Shown one piece after another: positions 1 through 12,300 of a DNA stretch of 64,000 nt (position 1 is its first letter; every line of letters begins with the position of its first letter). The notes beneath the pieces were generated by a model. The model did not search any database, was not told where the DNA came from, and saw nothing but the letters and a program-made list of their open reading frames with translations. Origin of the DNA: Hydrangea macrophylla. Lineage: Eukaryota > Streptophyta > Magnoliopsida > Cornales > Hydrangeaceae. Location of the stretch: contig CM066991.1 in the NCBI GenBank assembly GCA_033977485.1, forward strand, positions 28,703,850-28,767,849. The letters are read 5' to 3'. The position numbers and the translations under genes are program-made.

Positions 1-208
1 CTTGCTTCCTAGATTTTTGGGACATTGACAAACCCCCGTATCCGCATCTCCGCACCTGCATCTGCATCCGCATCCCTGCACCATCATAGGTGCTTCCTAG
101 ATGACAAGTTAATTTGTTCTCTACTTTTATGGCCTAAGGTTTGTCATTGATTTTGATTATTGCAATATTCATTGTCTAAAACTACTACTTGTTCTTTTAC
201 GAGAACAG

Positions 209-368
209 AGCATACGGATACTCCAGTGAGGACGTCCAAATGGTTATTGAAACTATGTCTTCACAAGGAAAGGAGCCTACATTTTGCATGGGAGATGATA
301 TTCCACTAGCAGTATTGTCTCAGAAGCCGCATATGCTGTATGATTATTTCAAGCAGCGCTTTGCTCAG
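209..368 (+). CDS. GLU1: Fd-GOGAT exon 1 in window (central domain)
   Basis: Encodes the central-domain stretch beginning [10 protein letters not shown] and ending YFKQRFAQ. The acceptor is AG at 207-208, so the first base completes a codon begun in the preceding, unseen exon. The donor is GT at 369 in phase 0. An alternative acceptor two bases downstream would break the frame relative to the family and is less likely. Confidence 0.93.
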
Positions 369-3300
369 GTATGCTAGAACTTTTTTTTATTTTTCATTTA
401 TATATATGTCTTTCGAGATGCTGTTGTAATTGGCTGCCTTTTGTACACAAATGCTATGACCAAGGATTAAAACTTCAATTTCTAGGGCTGTTTCTGTCTA
501 TTAGGAAACTGAAACGTTTCGGAAACAATAAAAAATTTATAAAAAAAAAGTTAAATACAAAAATAATGATAATAAGCCAAACATGAACTGATTAGCTATG
601 CTTTGGTCTTCCATAAAAAAAATGCTTTGTTAAAGTATAAGGGTATCTTTGTAATTTGTTAATAGTTTTTTCATTAATAATATATATACATATGTTGGCT
701 AACCTGTTAGATTAAGCCTTCATTCTCTCTATTTTCTTTTTGTCAACATGGTATTAGAGCCACCATGGAGATCCACCATCCAACCCTAACCACGTCCTAA
801 ACCAGCCCCTCCCTCACCATCGCCGACCAACCCAACCCCTCCCTGACCATCGCCGCAACCCCCAGCCCCTCCCTGGCCTGCGCCGCAACCCCCAGCCCCT
901 CCCTGGCCTGCCCCGCAACCCCCATCACCTTTCCTGGCCATCGCAGCTCCTTCTCAACCCCCCCCTTCACCTGCGCCACACCCTGGACAGCTAGCCGAGC
1001 CCTTTTCCTTCATATCTCAATCCTAATCGAGCCCTCTTGGTATAGATTCACATAGTCTGCCTTCAACGTGCAGTTTTGATTGGTGTTTTCTTTTTCATGC
1101 TTTTTTCGGTCCTCCATTGGCCTCATTGATTAAAGTCTGGTATGTGTTCCTTGTGAATGTGCTTTTCCGTTTGTGTTAGTGTGTTGGTTTAAGACTCCCA
1201 TTCGATAGTTGGTTACAGTATGACTGATTTCGGTTCCACCAAGAATGTCCATGATATTGTAAGTACTCAAATTATCACGACCAAATTGAATGGGTCCAAC
1301 TACTTGTTGTGGGCTCAAGTTATGAAAGTTGCTATAGGTGCTAGAAAGAAGCTCAAATACATTTTGTCTAGACCTCCCTTGCAGGATGATAAAGGTTATG
1401 ATGATTGGGTTTCTGAAAATTATACTGTTATGTCTTGGTTGTGGAATAGTATGGAATCGACTATTTCATCAAATGTCATGTTTTTGTCTTCGGCCAAGGA
1501 GATTTGGGAGTCTATTCACGGGATGTTTTCCATGGACAACAATGTTTCTCGGGTCTATGATGTTTATCAGAATTTGTTTCTTCTTCAGCAGAATGAGAAG
1601 TCGATTAGTGAATACTACAGTACATTCAGGGCTTTAATGGATGAGTTAACACAGTATCATCCGGTTACGAATGATGTCGAAGTTATGAAGAAACAACGTG
1701 AGGAAAAAGCCTATATATATTAGCCTCTTGTATTCTCTTTTATTCATTCAATATACAAAGTCATTACTTTTACAGAGTGGTTGGGCTGTTTTGGTAGGAT
1801 AGAGAGGAAAAAAAAAGTTGTCCAGAATAAGAAAGGGGGAAAAATAAATGTCCGGCGAGCAGCCGACGACGGAGCTAGTAGAGGCAAGGACCTTCTGCTC
1901 TAATACCAAGTAGAGAAACAAAATAGAGAATATTGTATTGATATATTCATAATAATCTGAAAGGGTTACATAAGAGGCCTATATATAGGCAATAACACAA
2001 AAGGAAAAAATACAAAATACCCGCTAGGGATGACATCACTCATGACCTAAGCTCTAATATTCTAACGACTTATTTATTCTCTAATAGTAATCTCTTGCTT
2101 GTTTTATTATGCAGTATTATCCATACGGAAGAAACATTTCGACCATTTTTCAGTATGTTTCACTGGAAAACAAGTCTGTTTCTAAAGACGCATGAATTTC
2201 AATTGTCTCCTGATCTTTTGTTTCGGTGCATTGGGAAATGGAAATGTTTCAACTGATTCCATGGAACAAAAGAATTTGTTTATGTTTCTATGCAATGGCA
2301 TGAGTTTACTGCACTACTATAATTTCATTATGAATTCCCACCATTTTCAGTTGAGCAGTTTTTTTTAAAATTTATTTATTTATTTTTTCCCAGTAAAATT
2401 AAGAGATTGATATATGATTGCATGATAACAATTGATGAAATCTTGGGTTGTCAAGCGAGACACTGTAGCTTCAAGTTTGAGAGCACCACTTTGTGCAAAT
2501 CCAGAGGTTAGGTTTGTCTCTAGTATACCCCTCTCAGAACCCTGCAACTATAGGAAAACTATATTTCCTATAGTTTTCTTGACTATCCATGTCCAGTACT
2601 ATGTGGTTTGAGATTAGGAGAATAAGAGATTTCTTGGTCCGCCTGTTCTCATTGCTGCCCAATTAATTGCACAAGTTGCAATGACAACTCTATCTGTTCA
2701 GAAATATGAAACAATTTTCTCTTCAGTCAGAAAAGCTCATCTGGGTTTTTATTTCAAGCGAGTCAATATGCAAGAGTGAATGCTTCCCAAGTACTATTGT
2801 TATACAATGAAAGTACGAAGCGTATCTTAATTAGTAAGATTTAGAATGTTATTTTCCACTGACCAATGCATTAAACCAGCATACTAAATCAACGTTTTCC
2901 GATGACCGCTGGCCAATGTTAAACCAAGGGTTGTCCCATTAATTTAAGTTCAAAGAAAATAGTTGAATCGAAACAAAATATTTTTCTTTCTTGACTACAT
3001 CTAATTTATTTACTCCCATATCTCTTTGATTCTATCATGGAATTTGCTTTTTGGTAGTACTTTGATGTCTGTTATGTCTTTCCGTTGTTGTCTTTTGTTC
3101 ATCTACCAGGTTACAAATCCGGCTATTGATCCTCTAAGAGAAGGATTAGTTATGTCTCTTGAAGTCAACATTGGAAAGCGTGGGAATATTTTAGAGGCTG
3201 GACCCGAGAACGCTTCTCAGGTTTTTTTAATCCCCTGTCTTCCACACCACGATATGCTCACATAATTAGCAGCTCTTTGTAGTTTACAGGATTTTTACAT

Positions 3301-6300
3301 AATAGTTGAATTTAATTTATATTTGTTTGGAAATTTTATTTTATTTTTCTGGAAACAGGTTGCTTTGTCTAGTCCTGTATTGAACGAAGGGGAGCTTGAG
3401 TCGTTGCTGAAAGATACCCACCTAAAACCCCAAAGGCTACAAACATTTTTTGATATAAGGAAAGGGGTTGATGGGTCCCTTGAAAGGACACTAAATAAGC
3501 TATGTGAAGCTGCTGACGATGCTGTTAGAAATGGTTCCCAATTACTTATTCTCTCTGACAGGTCTGATGAGCTGGTGAGCACCATATCTTGCTCTCAGTT
3601 TAAAAGCTGCACTATTATCCTGCGTGGGCAGCCCTTGTCACTTCTTCTTCCATGTTCATTGCCTTTTTCTTTATGTTATTGCCGTGTTTTCTAGATTCCA
3701 ATGTCGTCATTGTCTATCACAATTCTCGGTTTCGTACCCCGTTTGTAGGGACTTTTATGCACTCAACTTTAGAGCATGCTTTTCCCAATCCTTGAGGAAG
3801 TGCTGAGGTTTTGATTTCATGTTTTCTTTTACTTGTTTTTTATCAAATGTGACCAAGTGCTCTCTGTGTCATTTACTACGACTCTGGTATGTTGAATGAA
3901 CTCTTTTCTTAGTGTATTTTCTTTTGACCAAAGGTTCATATTGGTCATAATTTGATGGTAGGATCTTTCATGCTGTGCTATCTATTACCTCAGACTTTTT
4001 TAGGAGTGGAACAAAATAAATGTGATAGGGAACAAAAGGGCAATTTTGTGATCTACATATTTGACCCGGGAGACAATTGTATTTAGTTCTTTTATTTATT
4101 TCCATATTGTAGGAATCTTAATTTAAGGAATATTATATATTAGGAGATTTTATCTTTAGGAAACTATATCTCCAGGAAATCTTATCATATTTCTCAAATT
4201 AGGAGATTTTAATTTTGCTATATCTTTTAGGGAGTTTCTATAAATTCGGAGACTTTTAAAAAATATTGAGTTTTTTCTTTGAGAGCTTTCAAGGTATTGG
4301 TGGATTCCAATAGATTTTGGTGGATTTCAAAAGTTCTTCTCTTTTTCTTGGTGGACTCCAAGAATCTATCTTTTTCTTCTTGTTCATTAATTATTCATCA
4401 ATTTCCCCTTTTATTCATATTGTATTTGAGCGTCCTGCATCAAATTTGGTATCCGAGCAAACTCCGATTCGCAAAGATCCAAACAGATCTGTGGAATTTT
4501 GTTTCAATTTGTCAGTCAAACAGACTCTTCTTCAACCTGAGAGTGGTCGTCACCTTCAACTGTTAAACCTAGCCCTAACCATCACCTAATCTTCGCAATA
4601 CTCATCTTCATCTTCTCAGTCGAACCCTAATCACCATCTCACCAAACCAGATCATCATTTCCCAAACAGATGAACCTAGTTTGTCAGATTTCATCAAGAA
4701 ACCAGTCAGCCACAGCCCTATTTCGAACCAGAAAACCATAACCTAACCAAATCCATACATTCAAAACAGATCCAAACAGGCCCCAGCCACTTCACGAAAT
4801 CGTGAAACCCAACAGCGCAGCTCCATCTCACCCAAATCGAGCCTCTCTCCTCGCGAAGCCCACCAAATCAGATCGAGTACTTGATGTGCTCAAGCCTTAT
4901 GTGTGAGATTGCCCTGGCCTCCATCGTGTCTTGATAGCCACCTTTCTAGGGTTTTCTTGTGCACTGATACACAGAAGGTACATTGAGCCTCTTTTTATCT
5001 TTTTAAAAGAAGCCCACAGCCCAGCCCAACTGTTTTTTTTTTCCAAAGCCACCATGCATAAGCCCACTGAATTAGACCATTTCCTTTACAACCTACAATC
5101 TATCCAATCAGACCCGCCCACCCTTTTTGTTTAAATGAATCTAAACCTAAGTCTAAACCCACTACCATAAGCCAACCGCTTCAGACTAACAGCCAATTCT
5201 AACCCAACAGCCCACATCCAAACTTTCTGAATTACAAAAAGGACCCCTGAGATTCTCAAAATTACCAAACTGCCCCAAATCTTTCTGAAAATTGCAGCAA
5301 AATCCCGTAAATTTCAGATATTTCCGTAAGCATCTATCTTCCCTTGGCAAAGATGTATGATATTCTCCAACACGTCCTACCACAAATTGATGATTCTGGA
5401 CATTATCCGTGGGCAAGATACGTTTGGTTTCCTACACTAGTTGATAATGGTTTCCATACCTACATCCACTGCGGGGAAAAGGTTTGCAAGATACTTATTG
5501 ATAGAAATTTCTCGATGAATATGATTGATTTCTCCACATGTTATTAAAAGATTGAAACTTTAGACCGAGCCACGTCCACGACCATATAAGATAGCTCAGG
5601 GAAATGACTTTAGACCGAGCCACGTCCACGACCATATAAGATAGCTCGGGGAAATGGTTCTACCTTTCTTGTATCCGAACGGTGTTTGGTGCCATTCCGA
5701 ATGGGCGACTTATGTAATGAGCAAATTTGGTGTGATGTGGTACCTTTAGATATTAATCATCTAATTCATGGTCGTCGGTGGATCGATGAGCTTGGTGTAT
5801 GCAAAGGTAAGGACGAATCCTATTGCTTTTGGTATAATGGAAAAGTCATTAGACTTATGAACCTCGCCCTTTCTCCAGTTCTTAAGCGAGACAATTCTTC
5901 CAAATTTACCCGAACCAATTCGGATAACAAAATATGTTAGTCCAACCTAGAGAGAGAGTTGGTGGCTACAGAAGATCTTATAGTGCGCCTCCAAAGCTGG
6001 TTGACCCATTACTTGAGTTCACTAGTTTACCAAGAGTTATTCACGAGGCAACACATAAGGAGCTTCCGACTAAGTTGGTTGACTCATCATTAGAGGTCAA
6101 TAGCTTACCGATAGTTATTCACGAAGAAACACCCAAGGAGCTTTCGACAGAGTTGCCACCCCTCAATAATGGCCCACATGCTGCTAGTCTTCACACCGAC
6201 AATTATTGTCGGATTATTTTGAGTATTGGACTTAATGGGCTCGTGTCTTCAGCAATGTTCATACCTCCTCCATCCATTCATTCAAAATGCAGCTGCACAT

Positions 6301-9300
6301 ACAGGGATGTTCTTCACTTTCTCCGGCATAATCACCGTACTAACTCGCTGGAGTCGAGTTTTTCGAAGACGAGGAGAGTTGATAGGGAACAAAAGGGCAA
6401 TTTTGTGATTTACATATTTGACCCGGGAGGCAATTGTATTTAGTTATTTTATTTATCATGTAGTAGGAATCTTTATTTAAGGAATAATATATATTAGGAG
6501 ATTTTATCTTTAGGAAACTATATCTCTAGGAAATCATATCATATTTCTCACATTAGGAGATTTTAATTTTGCTATATCTTTTAGGGAGTTTCCATAAATT
6601 AGGAGACTTTTATTTAGCTATAAATAAGGTGGTACAGAATTGTATTCGACAACTTTTGATGATGAAATAAAAATTATTATTGCTTTTATTAGTTTTGGTC
6701 TTGGTGGACTCCAAGAGGTCGTTATATTTTTTCTTTAACCTTCGTGTTCGACATCAAATTTGTGATTTACATATTTGACCCAAGTGGCAATTGTATTTAG
6801 TTATTTTATTTATTTCCATATAGTAGGAATCTTTATTTAAGGAGTAATATATATTAGGAGATTTTATCTTTAGGAAACTATATCTCTTGGAAATCTGATC
6901 AAATTTCTCAAATTAGGAGATTTTTAGGGAGTTTCCATAAATTAGGAGACTTTAATTTAGCTATAAATAAGGTGGTACATAATTGTATTCGACATTTGTA
7001 TGGTGATAAATAAAAATTGAGTTTTTTCTTTGAGAGCTTTCAAGTTATTGGTGGACTCAAACAGATCTTGGTGGATTCCAAGAGTTCTTCTATTTTTTTT
7101 GATGGACTCCAAGAATCTCTCTTTTTCTTCTTGTTCTCTAATTATTCATCAATTTTCCATCCATATTCATATTTTATTTGAGTGTCCTGCGTCAAAATGT
7201 TGTCTTGTGTATTTAATAAACATATTGTCAAATACTGCACTTATTTTGTTTATTTATATCTCAGGAAGCAACTCGGCCTGCAATTCCTATACTTCTTGCT
7301 GTAGGTGCTGTTCACCAGCATTTGATTCAGAATGGTCTGCGAATGTCAGCTTCCATTGTAGCAGACACTGCGCAGTGCTTCAGTACTCATCAATTTGCTT
7401 GTCTAATTGGATATGGGGCAAGGTAATCTATCACTATAGTATTTATATTCGTTCCCCTTCAATGCGAAAAAATATTGGTTCTCTTTGTTATGTATGATGT
7501 TGGAAAGTTTTTAAGTATGTGGTCTTGTATGCATTATTCTTCCAAGTAACATCTTTCTCCTAACAGATATGATAAAAATAAAACCTGGTATTACACCAAC
7601 ATCTTGACCCATATTCTCTTTTTTAGTGTCCTTACCTCAGGTCATTACTTATGTTCTAGTCTTGCAACTTATTATTTCCTATGCGTGAATAACAATGCCA
7701 CAGCAATTTTAGAACATTTTATGGTGTATTTTTTCTCAAGGATGGGTCGACTTATTTTATTTTATATTTTTTTTATGACACGGGGGAGGGGGAGGGGGAG
7801 GTTCGGACTTCGAACCAATACCATGGAGGGGACTTAAATGCCAAGCTCTTTGCCACTTGAGCTATGCCTCACTTGTTGGATGGGTCCATTTCATTGTTCT
7901 CACTTATTAAAAGATGATTTTTTTTCGAACTTTTAACCCTTATATCTAGTATATTATTGTTTATCGCTCTATACCAGTCCTTGATGTCTTGACTGAATTG
8001 TCTTGAGGTCCCTTAACTTGGTGTTCTATTTCCATGAATTTGAACCATGATCTCAACACGCCTAACAAGAAATGTTGCATGTTCTCACAAGCAAAAAAAC
8101 TATACAGAAGTAGAAATAAAGAGGGAAGGACAAAAAAGAATTTCCAACTTCAACACGTAAACATTTTTGTCTAGCTTAAGGGGAACAATCTGCCGCCGTA
8201 TAATGGGAAGAGGAAGGGTTCCATTCTAGTTCAGACATGTGTGTGTACGTAAAAGGGTAGTACCCGTGTTGATCCTTTCTGTGCTGTGTGTTGAGAGGGA
8301 TAGACTAGATAGAAATCTTATTATGGCGTTACTTTTGCACGGCGTTACTCTCATACTTGAACCCTTGATCACCTGTTGGAAGCCCGAACTTTTACTATTA
8401 CACCAAACAATGGTCTTTGTTTGTCATTCCACCTTCCACCCAGTCCAGCCCCATAAAAGAAGTCAGACTGCCACTGTCATTGCGCTCGAGAATTTTTTGT
8501 CTCTCCTGCACTCCAAAGGATTTTGCTTTATGTATCTTATCACTTTAAATGCTCTTTTTTGCACATATCTCTACATTGGTGAGTGATATAATAATTCATT
8601 TGTTATATCTTGAGTTGCTACGGAAATGGGATCCCCAATAGCTGGAGACAAAAGATTCATACAAGAAAACATAAGTAAACGAGCCTCCCCTTGAGCCTCC
8701 AAAGAAAAACTTCTAGTTAGGTCCTCCCTCTCTCTCTCTCTCTCTCTTCTAGTTTGGTCCTCTCTCTCTCTCTCCCTCCATATTTTCTTCTTAAGGGCCA
8801 TTGTTTAGTCCAATGGTAAAATCTTGGTTTGACAGGCGAGAGATTGTGGTTTCTAGTCTCGGAGCAACCGTTGTATAAAAATATCTTATTTTCGAGCTGT
8901 CTTCAGTCTACCCCTTCTAACACCACGTGTAAATGGGAGAACCATTGGGTAATAACCACTTTTTTCACATACTATTTTTTCGTTAGGACATAAATATGGT
9001 GGAAGGTGCTTGAAGAAGTAGAGAACATGCCATCTTCATGCAAGTATATGACCAAGAAGAGAAGTATAATGCATTTTCCGAAAAAAACAAAGACAGAGTG
9101 AGGAAAAAGAATTTAGAAATCAAGAAGGATGAATCGATTCCATGAGTCCTAAAATATAAGTAACAAAGATTTCTGATCTTAGGACGTGAGGTTCTCATGC
9201 TAAATAAGTCATGTTTTTTCCAAACCCCAACTGAAGCAAAGTGATGCTATTCTTCCTATTATGTGCAAGCTTGATATACTACCCTCTGAAACAAATCCTA

Positions 9301-12300
9301 AACCAGTTGAGCTTGTGAGATCAGGAGAATCTATGACTTATTCCCTAATAACTAAATTGCTGCGTTGTCTTATAGTAATAGAGTTTAGGTTTTGAGAGGC
9401 CTTCGGTTCAAGTCACATATTTGAGAGGGTGTGACATGTGAGAGCTTGATATACTTCGTTTGATTTGTTCCTCAACAGGCTAAGCTCTTGTGGGATTTCT
9501 GGTCTGATAGAGACATCATGTATTTTGCCCTAAGAAGTGAAATGAAATGGAAGTACACTGCCAAGTCATTTGGTAGTGCAACGCCGACTGATGATGACTT
9601 AACTCTTTACCCATTGTCTCTATGACAGTGGAAAAACCATGTTCATACTAACTAAACATTAAACAAAGATAGAATCTTATACATATTCCTTCCAAACTTG
9701 TACAGAGCCTTTTATGTGGTAGGAGTATTATTGTTGTGTTATTGTGTCTGTTTGCACCTTCTCATCTTGTTTCTTACACTAGCAATAATGTTTTATTTAA
9801 AGCACAATAATCATTTGATTTCTTTGTCATCCTAATAATCCATTCCATTTTTATATTCAAAATAATGTCCTCAGTGCTGTGTGTCCATACTTGGCATTGG
9901 AGACATGCCGACAGTGGCGTTTGAGCAATAAAACTGTGAACCTGATGCGAAATGGAAAGATGCCAACTGTTACTATTGAACAGGCTCAAAAGAACTTCTG
10001 CAAGGTATGTTTCTGAGATAAACATTGTTATTGAAACTTCCTGCTCTTCATTATTTATGCCTATGTATCTTCATCGATTGTATTTCAACTATATATACTT
10101 TGGTGGCAAATTGGTTTATTTTGTTTCTCCTTTTCTCTTCCATGTTTATGCATCTTTTATTAGTTTCCAATAATATCTTATTGCTTCAATATCATTCCAT
10201 ACCCACTCAAGTACATTGAGATTATTAACTGTTGGATTGTCACACATCACCTGGGCATAGTCCTCGTCTGTGCTTCTGATAAGCCTGGGTAATCCTCTCA
10301 TAAGGCATCTTTTGAGGGTGATTCAGGCCCATTGGTCTTTCTATTTGGTGTCAGAGCTGAGTTGGGTTCCCTCCCCTTGTTGGGCTTTCCCTGTTAATGT
10401 GGTCCACGGGGTGTGTTGGATTGTCCCACATCGCTCGGGCATAGCCCCCGTCTGTGCTTCGTATAAGCCTGGGTAATCCTCCCTTCATAAGGCGTCTTTT
10501 GATGGTGAGTCAGGCCATTGGTCTTTCTATTTTAACTTTAGGAACTAGATGCCTTCTTAACTTTCTGTGTGTGAGGTTGCTGTATTCCTTTTAACATATA
10601 GTGGACAGGTAATGCAATGCATAGTGGCCCCAAATAAATTGTGACGAGGGCTTATGACCCAATCGACTAAATATCTTTAAAAAACTGAAGAGTATTAGGA
10701 TATCTAACTCATCATCATCTCGTGAGCAATTAGTTTCAGTGCTATCTTGGGTCTAAACTTGTAATTGAACTATGATATGCAATGGTCAATAGGAACGATA
10801 AACAACTACTAATAACTGAAGTATCAAGAACGCACAAGAATATCTTATATTTGATTACATGCATTTTGTCTTTGTTAACTTTCTAGCATTGTTTTATGCT
10901 TCATTTCCTTCTTGTCATACCTTTTTTTTAAATGAAATTTGTGCAAGTGGTTTATGTTTATATTGTTCGCTATGTTGATAGAAAATACTAATTGATAAAT
11001 TCTATACCAGGCCGTTAAGTCTGGTCTACTAAAAATTCTTTCCAAAATGGGCATCTCATTGCTTTCAAGGTATGTGCTCCGAATTCCTAGTTAGTCTTAA
11101 TATCTCGAGTTTCTACCCAATCAATTCTTGTTGTGAAGTGTTAATATATAAGTTACTTGCAGTATTGTTGGCTTATTGCATTGACAAGTTTCCTGGATTA
11201 GTTATTGTGGTGCACAGATATTTGAAATTTATGGATTGGGCAAAGAGGTTGTTGATCTTGCATTTTGTGGGAGTGTGTCCAGTATTGGTGGATTAACTCT
11301 TGATGAGGTACCAAATTCGGCATACTAAAGGAATTAATCTCTAATATATTGTTATCTTTCATTGTACTTCCATTTTTGGCAAACACAAGGATTGTAAAGT
11401 TGTTGGGACATTAAGATTGAAGTGATTGATCTCGAACTCATGTTTGAGAAATATATGGACTGGTCTTGTTTGAAACTGCACTTCCTCTAGTTTAAGGATA
11501 TTTCTCTTATAATTGGGTAATTTGTGAAATCTAATACATAGTTTGAACTTTGAAGTAAACTACCTTATATCCCACATCTTTGAAACTTCTGGAGATGATT
11601 GCTCACTTTTTATTCTTGTGGATGAGTATTACATGCAAAGAATGGAGTAGTACGCCAAATTGAATTGTTCAATTTAGTTAGTAGGAAGTATGGATCACTT
11701 ATTTGAAAAAAAAGAAGTATGTAGCCGAGCATGAGCCTACTTTGTCAAAGAATATTCTCCGGGATTACAGACAAAATCCCTTTTATTTTTTCCAACGAGT
11801 CATGGAGTTGAACTTTGGTGGAAGGTCACCACTTTCATATGTTTGTATGCATAAATTAATACCTTTGGATTACTGTCTTAAACAGTTTATAACGTGCAAA
11901 TTTGCAATATAATTCAAGTCTGGTTTAGTACGAACTGAATCCCTTTGGCATCATCCGTTATTACTTTGTTGCTAATTTAACAAACCCTTGTCTCATGCTT
12001 GGTCTAAAAAATAGGTTATAGAAAGATAATTTTAACATTGACAGCAATCCTGGGGAAAGGGAAAGAGGAAAATTGACATGAGAGAAGAGGGAAAGAAAAA
12101 TATGGTAGCAAGAGAAGAAGCACGAGAAGTATGAAAGTGATGAGATAAGAATAAGTAGATATATTTTAGGAGCAGAATTGGAGATCAGGAGAGAACAGGT
12201 GAGTGAATGAACAAGAGGAATAAGATTATAAGAGGACCAAAATACAACAAAAGGCAATAGCTATTTGAATTTCGAAAAAACATGCAGCTCATGTTGGTGC

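Larger units (their letters stand above)
4018..7199 (+). mobile_element. Gypsy-derived LTR element with three LTR copies, TSD AAATG
   Basis: The 5-bp duplication AAATG occurs at 4018-4022 and again at 7195-7199, so 4023-7194 arrived as one insertion into the intron between exons 3 and 4. LTR 1 (4023-4442, TG...CA) is followed by TGGTATCCGAGC at 4447-4458, a tRNA-Met-like primer site. LTR 2 is 6380-6756. LTR 3, about 6762-7194, lacks the first 35 or so bases. The internal region keeps only a broken protease-region fragment; RT, RNase H and integrase are missing. The tandem LTR 2 and LTR 3 suggest unequal recombination after or during insertion. The LTRs carry a CTATAAATAAG TATA-like box. Confidence 0.9.

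Noticed and set aside
1..120. CCGCAT/CTGCAT hexamer repeats near the window start
   Set aside because: A short degenerate microsatellite in an intron with no further structure.
797..979. Minus-strand frame with VGREGLG-type repeats
   Set aside because: It comes from C-rich tandem words in the copia leader; not conserved as protein.
7780..7880. Possible tRNA gene on the minus strand (A and B boxes present)
   Set aside because: No acceptor-stem complementarity or anticodon arm could be built, and an A-rich tail follows; a SINE fits better.
8239..8586. 115-codon open frame on the plus strand as a possible small gene
   Set aside because: It lies in an Fd-GOGAT intron, has no recognisable domain, and its codon pattern looks random.
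9360..9440. Pol III B-box-like CGGTTCAAGTC
   Set aside because: No convincing A box at the right distance and no SINE body.
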